This document shows positions 51,534 through 59,952 of a stretch of DNA of 64,000 nt, piece by piece. This DNA is from Parvibaculum sp040216885 (GTDB taxonomy: Bacteria; Pseudomonadota; Alphaproteobacteria; Parvibaculales; Parvibaculaceae): the NCBI GenBank assembly GCA_040216885.1, contig JAVJOG010000007.1, positions 62,001-126,000 on the forward strand, written 5' to 3'. Numbering within the stretch: the first letter of the stretch is position 1; every line of letters starts with the position of its first letter. The translations under genes were made by a program, and so were the position numbers. Under the pieces are notes generated by a model. The model saw only the letters and a list, made by a program, of their open reading frames with translations, was not told the origin of the DNA and did no database searches.

Positions 51534-52040
51534 ATGTCCGTCGTGACCTGGCTGGAAACCGACCGGCTTTTGCTGCGCCCTTCGCGGATTTCGGATGCGA
51601 GGGCACTTCTGGCCATTCTCGGCGACGAAGCGTCACGGCCTCACACATTCAATCTGGCTTCCCTTCGTGAAGCCCGGCGCTACATAGCCGCCAATGAATG
51701 TCATCGTCGCAAGCTTGGATATGGCCTGTGGATCGTAACCGAGAAGAGCAGCGGGCAGATTGTCGGCTTTGGTGGACTCTACGACGATCCGTTCGACGTT
51801 CTCTGGGGCCCGGAGATTGCATATCACTTCACGACGGATGTTCGCGGCGAGGGATATGCGACTGAACTCACGCTTTATGCGTTGAATACCGCGCGCGAAA
51901 TGAACCTAGCCGAAGTCAGCGCCTTCGCGCATCCAGACAATGCTGCCTCGCGGCGCGTGCTGGAGAAGGCAGGATTTATACAGGAGCGGTTCATCGCGGG
52001 AATGAACCGGCATCTTTATGTGCGACAGCTCTCCGCCTAA
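51534..52040 (+). CDS. GNAT-family N-acetyltransferase (RimJ/RimL-like)
   Basis: A 168-residue acetyltransferase. LETDRLLLRPSRISDARALL opens the domain. YGLWIVTEKSSGQIVGFGGL is the central strand pair. GEGYATELTLYALNTA is the acetyl-CoA binding motif, and HPDNAASRRVLEKAGF the final signature. It acts on an amino group of a protein or small molecule, which is not identifiable here. ATG 51534 follows GAGGAAGAG. Its composition is slightly less GC-rich than its neighbours. It is convergent with the acyl-CoA dehydrogenase downstream (four-base overlap). Confidence 0.88.
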   Translation: MSVVTWLETDRLLLRPSRISDARALLAILGDEASRPHTFNLASLREARRYIAANECHRRKLGYGLWIVTEKSSGQIVGFGGLYDDPFDVLWGPEIAYHFTTDVRGEGYATELTLYALNTAREMNLAEVSAFAHPDNAASRRVLEKAGFIQERFIAGMNRHLYVRQLSA

Positions 52041-53239
52041 AGCCCCAGCACCAGCTTCGCCATGATGCCGCGTTGCACCTCGTTCGAGCCACCATAGATG
52101 GAAGCGGCGCGGTTGTTGAGATAGGTCGGCATGAAGACCATGCCGTCCGCCGGGCCGACGGGCTCTACATTCGATCCCGGCGTGCGCGCGTCGCGCTGCT
52201 CGACGCCGGCATAATAGGCGATGGTCTCGACGGCGATCTCGTCGAGGCGCTGGCGCATCTCCGTCCCGCGGGTCTTGAGCATCGAGGAAGCGGGGCCGGG
52301 GTTCTTGCCGCCCGCCAGCTCCGCCATCACGCGATGTTCGGTCATCTCCATCGCCTTCACGTCGATTTCGGCTTCGGCGATTTTGCGCGCGAATGTTGCG
52401 TCGTCGATCAGCCGCTTGCCGTCGCCGGCCCGTTCGCTGGCCGCGACTTCGCGGATTTTCTCGATACCCGCTTCAAGCGACGCCGCGAAGGCGCCGCCAC
52501 GCTCGAATTCGAGCAGATATTTGGCGACCGTCCAGCCCTGGTTTTCCTCACCCACGCGGTTCTTCTTCGGCACGCGCACATCGTCGAAAAAGACCTGGTT
52601 CACTTCATGCTCGCCAGCGAGCGTGATGATCGGCTCGACCTTGATGCCCGGCGTCTTCATGTCGAGCAGCAGGAAGGTGATGCCCTCCTGCGGCTTGCCG
52701 CTCGCATCGGTGCGCACGAGACAGAACATCATGTTGGCGAAATGCGCATGCGTGGTCCAGATCTTGGTGCCATTCAGCACATAGTCGCCGCCGTCGCTGA
52801 CCGCCTTCAGTTGCAGCGAGGCGAGATCGGAGCCCGAACCCGGCTCCGAATAGCCCTGACACCAGTAATCTTCGCCTGCCAGCATGCGCGGCAGGTAGTA
52901 GTCCTTCTGCGCCTGCGTGCCGAACTTCATCAGCATCGGCCCGCACATGCGAAGCCCCATCGGCGAGAGGCCCGGCGTGCCGGCGCGCGTGCATTCCGAG
53001 GTCCAGATGTATTTCTGCATCTCGCTCCAGCCGGTGCCGCCATATTCGACAGGCCAGCTCGGCGCCACCCAGCCCTTCTTGTAGAGCACCTTCTGCCATG
53101 CGAGGTTCCATTCCTTGTCGGTGAAGACCGACGTCGTAAGGCTCCCCGCCTCGCGCAGTTCCGGCGTCAGGTTTTCATCGAGAAAGGCGCGCACTTCGTC
53201 GCGGAAGGCGGCATCGGCGGGTGTGAGATCGAGATTCAT
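52037..53239 (-). CDS. Acyl-CoA dehydrogenase, tandem copy 2
   Basis: A 400-residue acyl-CoA dehydrogenase. WCQGYSEPGSGSDLASLQLK is the loop signature, and ASIYGGSNEVQRGIMAKLVL the C terminus. The usual IYEG catalytic Glu is Gly; a Glu occurs in LLEFERGGAFA, near the position used by LCAD/IVD-type enzymes. ATG 53239 has GGAGCG upstream. It lies 52 bases after a near-identical paralogue (53292-54503) and is probably co-transcribed. In pathways such as branched-chain or sterol side-chain degradation, paired dehydrogenases sometimes form heteromers, and the pairing here allows that. Confidence 0.9.
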   Translation of the reverse strand: MNLDLTPADAAFRDEVRAFLDENLTPELREAGSLTTSVFTDKEWNLAWQKVLYKKGWVAPSWPVEYGGTGWSEMQKYIWTSECTRAGTPGLSPMGLRMCGPMLMKFGTQAQKDYYLPRMLAGEDYWCQGYSEPGSGSDLASLQLKAVSDGGDYVLNGTKIWTTHAHFANMMFCLVRTDASGKPQEGITFLLLDMKTPGIKVEPIITLAGEHEVNQVFFDDVRVPKKNRVGEENQGWTVAKYLLEFERGGAFAASLEAGIEKIREVAASERAGDGKRLIDDATFARKIAEAEIDVKAMEMTEHRVMAELAGGKNPGPASSMLKTRGTEMRQRLDEIAVETIAYYAGVEQRDARTPGSNVEPVGPADGMVFMPTYLNNRAASIYGGSNEVQRGIMAKLVLGL

Positions 53240-53291
53240 TTTCGCTCCGGCTCTTCTATGGACGGCGTTGCGTAGAGGTGCAGCCCAAAGC

Positions 53292-54503
53292 TCAAAGCCC
53301 CAACACTGCCTTCGCCATGATGTTGCGCTGAACCTCGTTCGAGCCGCCGAAGATCGTCTGGGCCCGCGTGTTGAGATATTTCGGCATGGTCATCAGCGTG
53401 TGGTCGGGACCGACAGGCTTCGTGTTCGAGCCCCAGGTGCGGGCCTCGATCACGTCGGGTTGCACGTAATAGGCGATCGCCTCGACGCCGAGCTCGGTGA
53501 TCTTCTGGTTGGTGTCGGCGCCCCTGAGCTTGATGATCGAGGCGGCGGCGCCAGGGTTCTGCCCGTTGGAAAGCTGCGACATGATGCGGTGCTCGGTGAA
53601 TTCCACCGCTGTCACCTCCACTTCCGTTTCGTCGAGCTTGCGCCGAAACGCCGGATCGTCGATCAGCTTCGAGCCGTCGCCCGCATGCTCGGTGCCCGCC
53701 ACCACGCGCAGCTTGTTGAGCGCATTGCGCAGGTTTGCGCCATGCGCCGCGCCGCCGCGCTCGAATTCGAGCAGGTATTTGGCAACGGTCCAGCCGTTGT
53801 TTTCGGCGCCCACGCGGTTCTTCTTCGGCACGCGCACATCGTCGAAGAAAACCTGGTTCACCTCATGGTCGCCCGCCAGCGTGATGATCGGGTCGACCTT
53901 GATGCCCTTGGCCTGGAAGTCGTCGATCAGAATGAAGGAGATGCCTTCCTGCTTCTTCGCCGCGCTGGGGTCGGTGCGCACGAGACAGAACATCTTGTTC
54001 GACTGATGCGCGCCGGTGGTCCAGAGCTTGGTGCCATTGACGATGTAATCGTCGCCGTCGGGTGTGGCGCGGCATTGCAGGCTCGCGAGGTCCGAGCCCG
54101 ACCCCGGCTCCGAATAGCCTTGGCACCACCAGTCGGTCCCGTCGAGGATGCGCGGCAGGTAATAGGCCTTCTGCTCCTCCGTGCCGTGCCCCATCAGCGT
54201 CGGGCCCACCATCGAGAGCCCCATGTTGGAACTCACCGGCGCGCCCGCCGCCGCGCATTCCGACGCCCAGATGAAACGCTGCATCACGTTCCAGCCCGCA
54301 CCGCCATATTGCTTGGGCCAGGCGGGTGCCGCCCAGCCGCGCTTGTGAAGCCGCTTCAGCCATTCGACGCGCAGGTCCTGGTCGGCCAGAATACCGGGCG
54401 TAAGGCGCGCATGCGCCTTCAGATCGTCTGTCAGATTCTCGGCGAGAAACGCCCTGACCTCGTCGCGAAACGCGACATCCTCGGCCTGCATGGCGAGATC
54501 CAT
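53292..54503 (-). CDS. Acyl-CoA dehydrogenase, tandem copy 1
   Basis: A 403-residue acyl-CoA dehydrogenase that closely resembles its downstream neighbour over its whole length (WCQGYSEPGSGSDLASLQCR, LLEFERGGAAHG, IFGGSNEVQRNIMAKAVLGL). Again the IYEG Glu is Gly, and the likely base is in LEFERG. Differences concentrate in the N-terminal third and at residues 215-235. ATG 54503 has GGAGGACGAA upstream. It is the first gene of the pair. Electrons should pass to ETF, whose genes are not in the window. Confidence 0.9.
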   Translation of the reverse strand: MDLAMQAEDVAFRDEVRAFLAENLTDDLKAHARLTPGILADQDLRVEWLKRLHKRGWAAPAWPKQYGGAGWNVMQRFIWASECAAAGAPVSSNMGLSMVGPTLMGHGTEEQKAYYLPRILDGTDWWCQGYSEPGSGSDLASLQCRATPDGDDYIVNGTKLWTTGAHQSNKMFCLVRTDPSAAKKQEGISFILIDDFQAKGIKVDPIITLAGDHEVNQVFFDDVRVPKKNRVGAENNGWTVAKYLLEFERGGAAHGANLRNALNKLRVVAGTEHAGDGSKLIDDPAFRRKLDETEVEVTAVEFTEHRIMSQLSNGQNPGAAASIIKLRGADTNQKITELGVEAIAYYVQPDVIEARTWGSNTKPVGPDHTLMTMPKYLNTRAQTIFGGSNEVQRNIMAKAVLGL

Positions 54504-54697
54504 TTCGTCCTCCCTGTTTTTATCGGCATACGGCCTTGTCGATCGGCGTTTGCCCGCTATTTGGCTCACAGTATAGCCGAGACCGGACCCGCCGCTCCAT
54601 TTTTCCGGCGGGATTTCAGGGGACCACCCGGCACCGGCAAGCGGATTTGTTCGACCGGGCTGGGGCATCGCAACCTGAAACGGAAGAGGAGGAGCCC

Positions 54698-55009
54698 ATG
54701 CCGCGGGGAGACAAGTCGGCCTATACGGACAAACAGAAGCGCAAGGCTGAGAAGATCGAGAAAGGCTACAAGCAGCGCGGCGTCGACAAGGACGAAGCCG
54801 AGCGTCGTGCCTGGGCGACCGTCAACAAGGAATCCGGCGGCGGCAACAAGTCGGGTTCCGGCCGCGGCAAGAAGGACACCAAAGGTGCCGCCCGGAAAGG
54901 CGGCCGCAAGGGCGGAGCCGCCGCCGCCAGACGCCCCGCCGCCGCCCGCTCGGCATCGGCGAAAAAGGCCGCCGCCACACGCAAGAAGAAAGCCGCCGGA
55001 AAAAACTGA
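54698..55009 (+). CDS. Small basic protein with histone H1-like tail (so-called plasmid stabilisation family)
   Basis: A 103-residue protein. The conserved half (PRGDKSAYTDKQKRKAEKIE, then AERRAWATVNKESGGG) matches a family often labelled plasmid stabilisation protein, without known function. The second half is Lys/Ala/Arg-rich (AARRPAAARSASAKKAAATR and on), resembling bacterial histone H1-like DNA-binding tails. The net charge is very positive, so nucleic acid binding is likely. ATG 54698 has AGGAGGAG upstream. No plasmid or toxin gene is near; the name is only a label. Confidence 0.75.
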   Translation: MPRGDKSAYTDKQKRKAEKIEKGYKQRGVDKDEAERRAWATVNKESGGGNKSGSGRGKKDTKGAARKGGRKGGAAAARRPAAARSASAKKAAATRKKKAAGKN

Positions 55010-55163
55010 ACCGCCGGCTTTCTTTCGGCGTTAAAGGTCGGAATCCCCGCGCCTTGCTATACACTCGGCGAGGCGCTTTTTTCGCGATTCGAGGGGTTTC
55101 TGCTCCGATTGGCCGCAATGCCCATGCAGTCGGCAGCACCCGCATGAGCATTGGGTAGTCTTT

Positions 55164-56987
55164 ATGGATTTCGCCAACCAGATCATTCTGGTTTCCGCCG
55201 CGCTGATCACCTTTTCGATCTTTGCGGGCGTCCTTTCCTCGCGCATCGGCGCGCCCTTGCTGCTGGTTTTCCTGGCCTTCGGCATGCTGGCCGGCGAGGA
55301 CGGGCTTGGCGGCATTGTTTTCGACGATTTCAACGTCGCCTACCTCGTCGGCTCCTTTGCGCTGGCCCTGATCCTCTTCGATGGCGGTCTGCGCACGAGC
55401 CGCGACGCACTGACCCGCGCTTTCGGTCCGTCGGTGCTGCTGGCGACAGCCGGCGTCGTCATCACGGCCGCGATCACGGGCGTGGCGGCGAAATTCCTGT
55501 TCGGCTTCGATTGGGCGGAGGCGATGCTGCTCGGCGCCATTGTCGGCTCCACCGACGCGGCGGCGGTCTTCTTCCTGCTGCATCTGCGGGGCCTGCGCCT
55601 GAAACCGCGCGTCGCCGCCACGCTCGAGGTCGAGTCGGGCGTCAACGACCCGATGGCGATCTTCCTGACTTTGGCGCTGGTCGCGATCATCGTTCACGGT
55701 CAGGCGATCGCCAGTTGGGAATCGGCAGCCGACCTCGTCTGGGACTTTCTCTGGCAGATGCTGGGCGGCATCGGCTTCGGGCTGCTCGGCGGCGCCTTCG
55801 TGTTGCGCGCCGTCAACCGGCTGGAACTTTCGGCCGGCCTCTACCCGATCCTTGCCGGCGCGTTGGCGCTGCTGGTGTTCGCGTTGACGCAAAGCGTCGG
55901 CGCCAGCGGTTTTCTGGCCGTCTATCTGGTCGGCTTCACCCTGGGCAACAATCCGCACCGCGCGACCAGCGAGATCGCCCGCTTCTCCGACGGTATGGCC
56001 TGGCTCGCACAGATCGGCATGTTCCTGATGATGGGCCTGCTGGTCACGCCTTCGGCGCTTCTGCCGGTGCTGCTGCCGGCGCTTGCCGTCGCGCTGGTGC
56101 TGATCGTCGTCGCCCGGCCCATCGCGGTCGCGCTTTGCCTCTGGCCCTATCGCTTCACGACGCGCGAGACGGCTTTTGTTTCCTGGGTCGGATTGCGCGG
56201 CGCCGTGCCGATTTTTCTGGGCACCATCCCCGTTCTCTCCGGCGTCGAGGGCGCGCAAACGCTGTTCAGCGTCGTCTACGTGATCGTGCTCGCCTCGCTC
56301 GTGTTGCAGGGCTGGACAGTGTCCTGGGCCGCGCGTCTGGCCGAGGTCGAGCTACCGCCGCGCGCCGCGCCGCGCCGCCGCGTCGAGCTCGATCTTCCGG
56401 CAGGAAAGGGCAAGAGCGTCGTCGCCTACACGGTCGATCCGATGAGCATACTGGCGCTCAGACAGATGACGCGGCTGCCGCTGCCGGCCGGCACTACCGT
56501 CATTTCGGTGATGCGCGATGGCGTCGTGCGCACCGAAAGCCTCGGCGTCGGCGTCAAGCCCGGCGACGTGGTGATGATGCTGACGACGGCCGACGCCGTG
56601 GCGACGCTCGACCGCCTGTTCGGCGTTCGCAAGTCGCGCGCCCGGGCGAAGGAAGTCGGCATGGTCGACTTCGTGCTGGAGGCGAGCGCCAGCGCCGCCT
56701 CCATCGCCGACATCTACGGGCTGGCCTTCGAGCCCGAGGAACGGCCGTTGACTCTGGAAGAATTCATGCGCTCCCGGCTCGGCAAAGAGATCAAGGAAGG
56801 CGCGCGAACGCGCGTCGGTGGCGTCGAGCTGATCGCGATGCAGGTCAGCGATGGCTTGGTGCGGCAGGTCGGGCTCGACCTCGATCCGCCGCCGCGCGAA
56901 ACCACCCTGACAACGCTGCGCACGCGCATTGTCGAAATGCTGCGCTTCCTGCGCGAGCAGTTCCTGGCCGACAGCTCCCGTTCCTGA
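55164..56987 (+). CDS. K+/H+ antiporter, CPA1 family (NhaP2/CvrA type)
   Basis: A 607-residue antiporter. About twelve membrane helices occupy residues 1-390, with GSTDAAAVFFLL and VESGVNDPMAIFL as ion-binding signatures. A cytoplasmic TrkA-C (RCK_C) domain follows at about 400-485 and a CorC/HlyC-like transporter domain at the C terminus (520-595). This is the NhaP2 domain order; members exchange K+ for H+ during K+ or alkaline stress and may be gated through the RCK_C domain. ATG 55164 stands alone, with 154 bases to the previous gene. Confidence 0.9.
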   Translation: MDFANQIILVSAALITFSIFAGVLSSRIGAPLLLVFLAFGMLAGEDGLGGIVFDDFNVAYLVGSFALALILFDGGLRTSRDALTRAFGPSVLLATAGVVITAAITGVAAKFLFGFDWAEAMLLGAIVGSTDAAAVFFLLHLRGLRLKPRVAATLEVESGVNDPMAIFLTLALVAIIVHGQAIASWESAADLVWDFLWQMLGGIGFGLLGGAFVLRAVNRLELSAGLYPILAGALALLVFALTQSVGASGFLAVYLVGFTLGNNPHRATSEIARFSDGMAWLAQIGMFLMMGLLVTPSALLPVLLPALAVALVLIVVARPIAVALCLWPYRFTTRETAFVSWVGLRGAVPIFLGTIPVLSGVEGAQTLFSVVYVIVLASLVLQGWTVSWAARLAEVELPPRAAPRRRVELDLPAGKGKSVVAYTVDPMSILALRQMTRLPLPAGTTVISVMRDGVVRTESLGVGVKPGDVVMMLTTADAVATLDRLFGVRKSRARAKEVGMVDFVLEASASAASIADIYGLAFEPEERPLTLEEFMRSRLGKEIKEGARTRVGGVELIAMQVSDGLVRQVGLDLDPPPRETTLTTLRTRIVEMLRFLREQFLADSSRS

Positions 56988-57057
56988 GCCCTTGGTCTGC
57001 CGCGCTGCGCCCGCTGGAGCGGTTCACCGTCCGGAAACGCGACAAAACAAGGGCTTG

Positions 57058-57094
57058 GAGTCGATCAACGTTTCCATGAAACGATGATCGACTC
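57058..57094. repeat. Near-perfect hairpin containing GANTC and GATC sites
   Basis: GAGTCGATCA (57058-57067) and CGTTTC, loop CAT, then GAAACG and TGATCGACTC (57085-57094): a 16-bp stem with a single A-A mismatch. Each arm has a GANTC (CcrM) and a GATC site. It lies between the antiporter and SDR genes and resembles repeats scattered through Hyphomicrobiales genomes. Confidence 0.7.
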
Positions 57095-57135
57095 TAAAGT
57101 GCCGCCAACGAAACAAACGGGATGAGGAATGCGTC

Positions 57136-57906
57136 ATGGATCTCGGTCTGAAAGGCAAGAAGGCGATCGTCACCGGCGGCACCCGCGGCATCGGCCGCGC
57201 CATCGCCGAAACGCTGGCGGCGGAAGGCTGCGATGTCGCGATATGCGCCCGCAACGCCGATCAGGTGAACGAAGCCGTTGCAGCGCTCTCGAAGAAGGGC
57301 GTCAAGGCGCTGGGCGGCACGGCCGATATCGCCGACGGCGAGGCGCTGAAGAAATGGATTGCCGACACGGCGAAAGCGATGGGCGGTCTCGACATTCTGG
57401 TCGCCAATGCCAGCGCGCTTCAAAACGGCAACGACGAAAAGTCCTGGCGCGCCTGTTTCGAAATCGACGTGCTCGGCGCGGTCAATGCCTTCGAGGCGGC
57501 GCTGCCGTTCCTCACCGAAGCGGGCAAGAAGTCCGGCGATGCCTCGGCGACTTTCATTTCATCGATCTCGGCGGCCGAAAGCGATGGCGCCAACTCCTAC
57601 GGTGCGCTGAAAGCCGCACAGATTCATCATGCGAAGGGCCTCGCCCGTCAGCATGCGCCGGCGCATGTGCGCGTCAACACGGTTTCGCCCGGTACGGTCT
57701 ATTTCAAGGGCGGCGTCTGGGACATGATCGAGCAGCACATGCCCGATACGTTCAAGCAGGCGATGGAACGCAATCCGACCGGCCGCATGGCGACGCCGCA
57801 GGACATCGCCAACGCCACCGTCTTTCTTGCAAGTCCTGCCTCTTCCTTCACCACGGGAACGAACCTCGTGGTCGATGGCGCGATCTCCCGGCGCGTGAAT
57901 TTCTGA
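57136..57906 (+). CDS. Short-chain dehydrogenase/reductase (SDR)
   Basis: A 256-residue classical SDR. TGGTRGIGRAIAETLA binds the nucleotide, and LVANASALQNGN takes the place of NNAG. The active site is YGALK with the Ser before it in SSISAAESDG. VNTVSPGTVYFKGGVWD and LVVDGAISRRVNF complete the fold. It is paralogous to the SDR at 42124. It is monocistronic: its stop nearly meets the convergent amidotransferase gene (three bases between). The substrate is unknown. Confidence 0.9.
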   Translation: MDLGLKGKKAIVTGGTRGIGRAIAETLAAEGCDVAICARNADQVNEAVAALSKKGVKALGGTADIADGEALKKWIADTAKAMGGLDILVANASALQNGNDEKSWRACFEIDVLGAVNAFEAALPFLTEAGKKSGDASATFISSISAAESDGANSYGALKAAQIHHAKGLARQHAPAHVRVNTVSPGTVYFKGGVWDMIEQHMPDTFKQAMERNPTGRMATPQDIANATVFLASPASSFTTGTNLVVDGAISRRVNF

Positions 57907-57909
57907 AAC

Positions 57910-58647
57910 TCAGGCGAGCGCCATCCAGCGCCGCATGACGGTCCGCGCAAAGGCGTCCTGCGGCCCGAGATGCGCCGCGATCTGCGGTTCGATCAGTGCC
58001 TCGATGTCGGGCAACGGCCTCTTTTCGGCCTTTGCGCGAAAAACGCTCCAGCCGTCGAGCCCCTCGCGCGTCATTTCGAGGTGAAACTGGAACGCATAGG
58101 TTCGCGCGCCGATGCGAAAGGCCTGGCTGGGGCAGGCCGCGCGTGTCGAAAGCGGCACGGCGCCGTCCGGCATATCGAACGTATCGCCATGCCATTGCAT
58201 GATCGAAAGTCCCGGCGGCGCATCCATCAGCAACGGGTCCGCAGCCGCCGAGTCGAGCCATGTTTGCGGCAGGAAACCCCATTCCTCATGCGTATCGAGC
58301 TTGTCGCGCATCCGGTAGACCGGCGCGCCGAAGGCGCTGGCCACGATCTGCGAACCGAGGCAGACGCCCATCACCGGCTTTTCCGCGCCGTGAAAATCGC
58401 GGATCAGCACCCGCGTCTTGTCGATGAAGGGATAACGCGCCTCCTCGTAAACGCCCATCACGCCGCCCATCACCACAAGCCCGTCGAACCCCTCGGCCGT
58501 TTCCGGTACGTCGCGAGGGGCACCGCTCACAAGGTCACGCGCCTCCGTCGTGTGGATCAGCGTCGCCGCCGCGCCCGCGCGGGTCGCTTCGTCGAGCAGC
58601 ACACCGGGCCCGGAATCGAGCGCGTTGACGAGATAGAGAATATGCAT
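57910..58647 (-). CDS. Class I glutamine amidotransferase-like protein
   Basis: A 245-residue type 1 GATase. GVCLGSQIVA carries the nucleophile Cys. FQFHLEMTREGLDGW supplies the His and Glu of the triad. GLVVMGGVMGVYEEARYPFI is the oxyanion region. It is a stand-alone domain of the GuaA-like/YfeJ type without a synthetase partner, so the ammonia acceptor is unknown. Some such proteins are gamma-glutamyl hydrolases. It follows the iminopeptidase gene by six bases, and the two are probably co-transcribed. Confidence 0.87.
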   Translation of the reverse strand: MHILYLVNALDSGPGVLLDEATRAGAAATLIHTTEARDLVSGAPRDVPETAEGFDGLVVMGGVMGVYEEARYPFIDKTRVLIRDFHGAEKPVMGVCLGSQIVASAFGAPVYRMRDKLDTHEEWGFLPQTWLDSAAADPLLMDAPPGLSIMQWHGDTFDMPDGAVPLSTRAACPSQAFRIGARTYAFQFHLEMTREGLDGWSVFRAKAEKRPLPDIEALIEPQIAAHLGPQDAFARTVMRRWMALA

Positions 58648-58653
58648 CCGGAC

Positions 58654-59631
58654 TTACACCTTCGCGAAGCGGTCGCTCGCCCTGACCATCACATCGACAA
58701 TGCCGGGCTCGGTTGCCGTGTGGCCGGCATCGGCAACGATGCTGAGCTCGACGCCGGGCCAGGCTTTCGAAAGTTCCCAGGCCGTGAACATCGGCGTCAC
58801 CACATCGTAGCGCCCCTGCGCGATGACGCCGGGAATACCGGCAAGCCGCCCCGCGTCGCGGATCAACTGGTCCTGCGGCTCAAAGAAGCCCTTGTTGATG
58901 AAGTAGTGGCATTCGATCCGCGCGAAGGCGAGGGCGAAGTGACCGTCGGCGAAGCGTTTGACGCGTTCGGGGTCGGAATAGAGCGACAGCGTCGTCCCCT
59001 CCCAGATGCTCCAGGCCCGCGCGCAGGCAAGCTTCTCGGCCTCGTTGTCGCCGGTCAGCCGCTTGTAATAGGCGGCCATCAGGTCGCCGCGTTCAGGCAC
59101 CGGGATCGGGGCGACGAATTCCTCCCAGGCATCGGGGAAGAGCGCGTCCGTCCCCTCCTGGTAAAACCAGTGCAGCTCGCGCGGCCGCAGCGTGAAGATG
59201 CCGCGCAGGATGATTTCGCTCACACGAGCTGGATGCGTCTCGGCATAGGCGAGCGCCAGCGTCGAGCCCCATGAACCGCCGCAAAGCTGCCAGCGCTCAA
59301 GCCCGAGATGCGCCCTGAGCCGTTCCATGTCGGCCACGAGGTCCCATGTCGTGTTCTCGGCAAGCTCGGCATGCGGCGTCGACTTCCCGCAGCCGCGCTG
59401 GTCGAACAAGATGATTCGGTAGGCGTCCGGATTATGCGTGCGCCGCATCGTCGGGTTGGTGCCACCGCCGGGGCCGCCATGCACGATGACGACGGGCTTG
59501 CCCTTCGGATTTCCGCACTCCTCGAAATAGATGCTGTGCAAATCGGACACTTTCAGCGTCCCCGTCCGGTAGGGCTCGATCTCGGGATAGAGCGTCCGGC
59601 GGCTCGTCGCTTCGGGTGTCGCGTCGGGCAT
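58654..59631 (-). CDS. pip: Proline iminopeptidase
   Basis: A 325-residue S33-family peptidase. VIVHGGPGGGTNPTMRR is the oxyanion signature of Pip proteins. LFDQRGCGKSTPHAE follows, and LCGGSWGSTLALAYAE holds the nucleophile Ser. The acid Asp lies in QGRYDVVTP and the His in VADAGHTATEPG. It removes N-terminal proline from peptides in the cytoplasm. The start ATG 59631 is the frame's first Met; no strong ribosome site is obvious. It is convergent with nothing nearby and probably shares a transcript with the amidotransferase downstream. Confidence 0.92.
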   Translation of the reverse strand: MPDATPEATSRRTLYPEIEPYRTGTLKVSDLHSIYFEECGNPKGKPVVIVHGGPGGGTNPTMRRTHNPDAYRIILFDQRGCGKSTPHAELAENTTWDLVADMERLRAHLGLERWQLCGGSWGSTLALAYAETHPARVSEIILRGIFTLRPRELHWFYQEGTDALFPDAWEEFVAPIPVPERGDLMAAYYKRLTGDNEAEKLACARAWSIWEGTTLSLYSDPERVKRFADGHFALAFARIECHYFINKGFFEPQDQLIRDAGRLAGIPGVIAQGRYDVVTPMFTAWELSKAWPGVELSIVADAGHTATEPGIVDVMVRASDRFAKV

Positions 59632-59952
59632 GGGATCTTGTCCTCGAATGGCGGAATCAACTCATTGAATATGCAACGGAAATTTCCCCGGCCGCCACCC
59701 CGGCCCGGCGCCGTTTACCATTTTTTTGCTGCGTAGCTCATACTACTGATTGACCTCGCGGCAAGCCAAGCTACTATATCTGGACGCGCTCCGCCCAACA
59801 GGGGATCTAACCGAGGCGGCGGCGCAATCATGAACCTCTTGAGTTCTGCCCGCTGTATGGGGCAGGGAGACGGCGATGGTTTATCCAGCCGCCGGAGCGG
59901 TGACTTTGTGCCTTTTCGGGTGCGGCCGATAAGGGCAAATCGGGGGACCAGA
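59632..59952. other. 321-base divergent region upstream of nrdA
   Basis: No gene is seen on either strand. It separates the divergent pip and nrdA genes. It holds a poly-T tract near 59721, two related 12-base boxes (59741 and 59772) that may bind NrdR, and a long 5' leader ending at GGGGGA before nrdA. An in-frame ATG at 59830 would add 41 residues without family resemblance. Confidence 0.6.
59741..59783 (+). promoter_or_regulatory. Candidate paired NrdR boxes upstream of nrdA
   Basis: TACTACTGATTG begins at 59741 and TACTATATCTGG at 59772, 31 bases apart. NrdR represses ribonucleotide reductase genes from two boxes about 31 bases apart with a core like ACTATATAGT. The second box fits the core fairly well and the first weakly. 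This is a pattern-based call. Confidence 0.4.

Noticed and set aside
59830..59952. Upstream in-frame start for nrdA, adding 41 residues
   Set aside because: The extra residues resemble no ATP-cone and are Arg/Ser-rich; GGGGGA precedes ATG 59953.
59632..59952. Cobalamin riboswitch before nrdA
   Set aside because: No B12-box-like consensus was seen, and the neighbouring nrdB shows a B12-independent class Ia enzyme.
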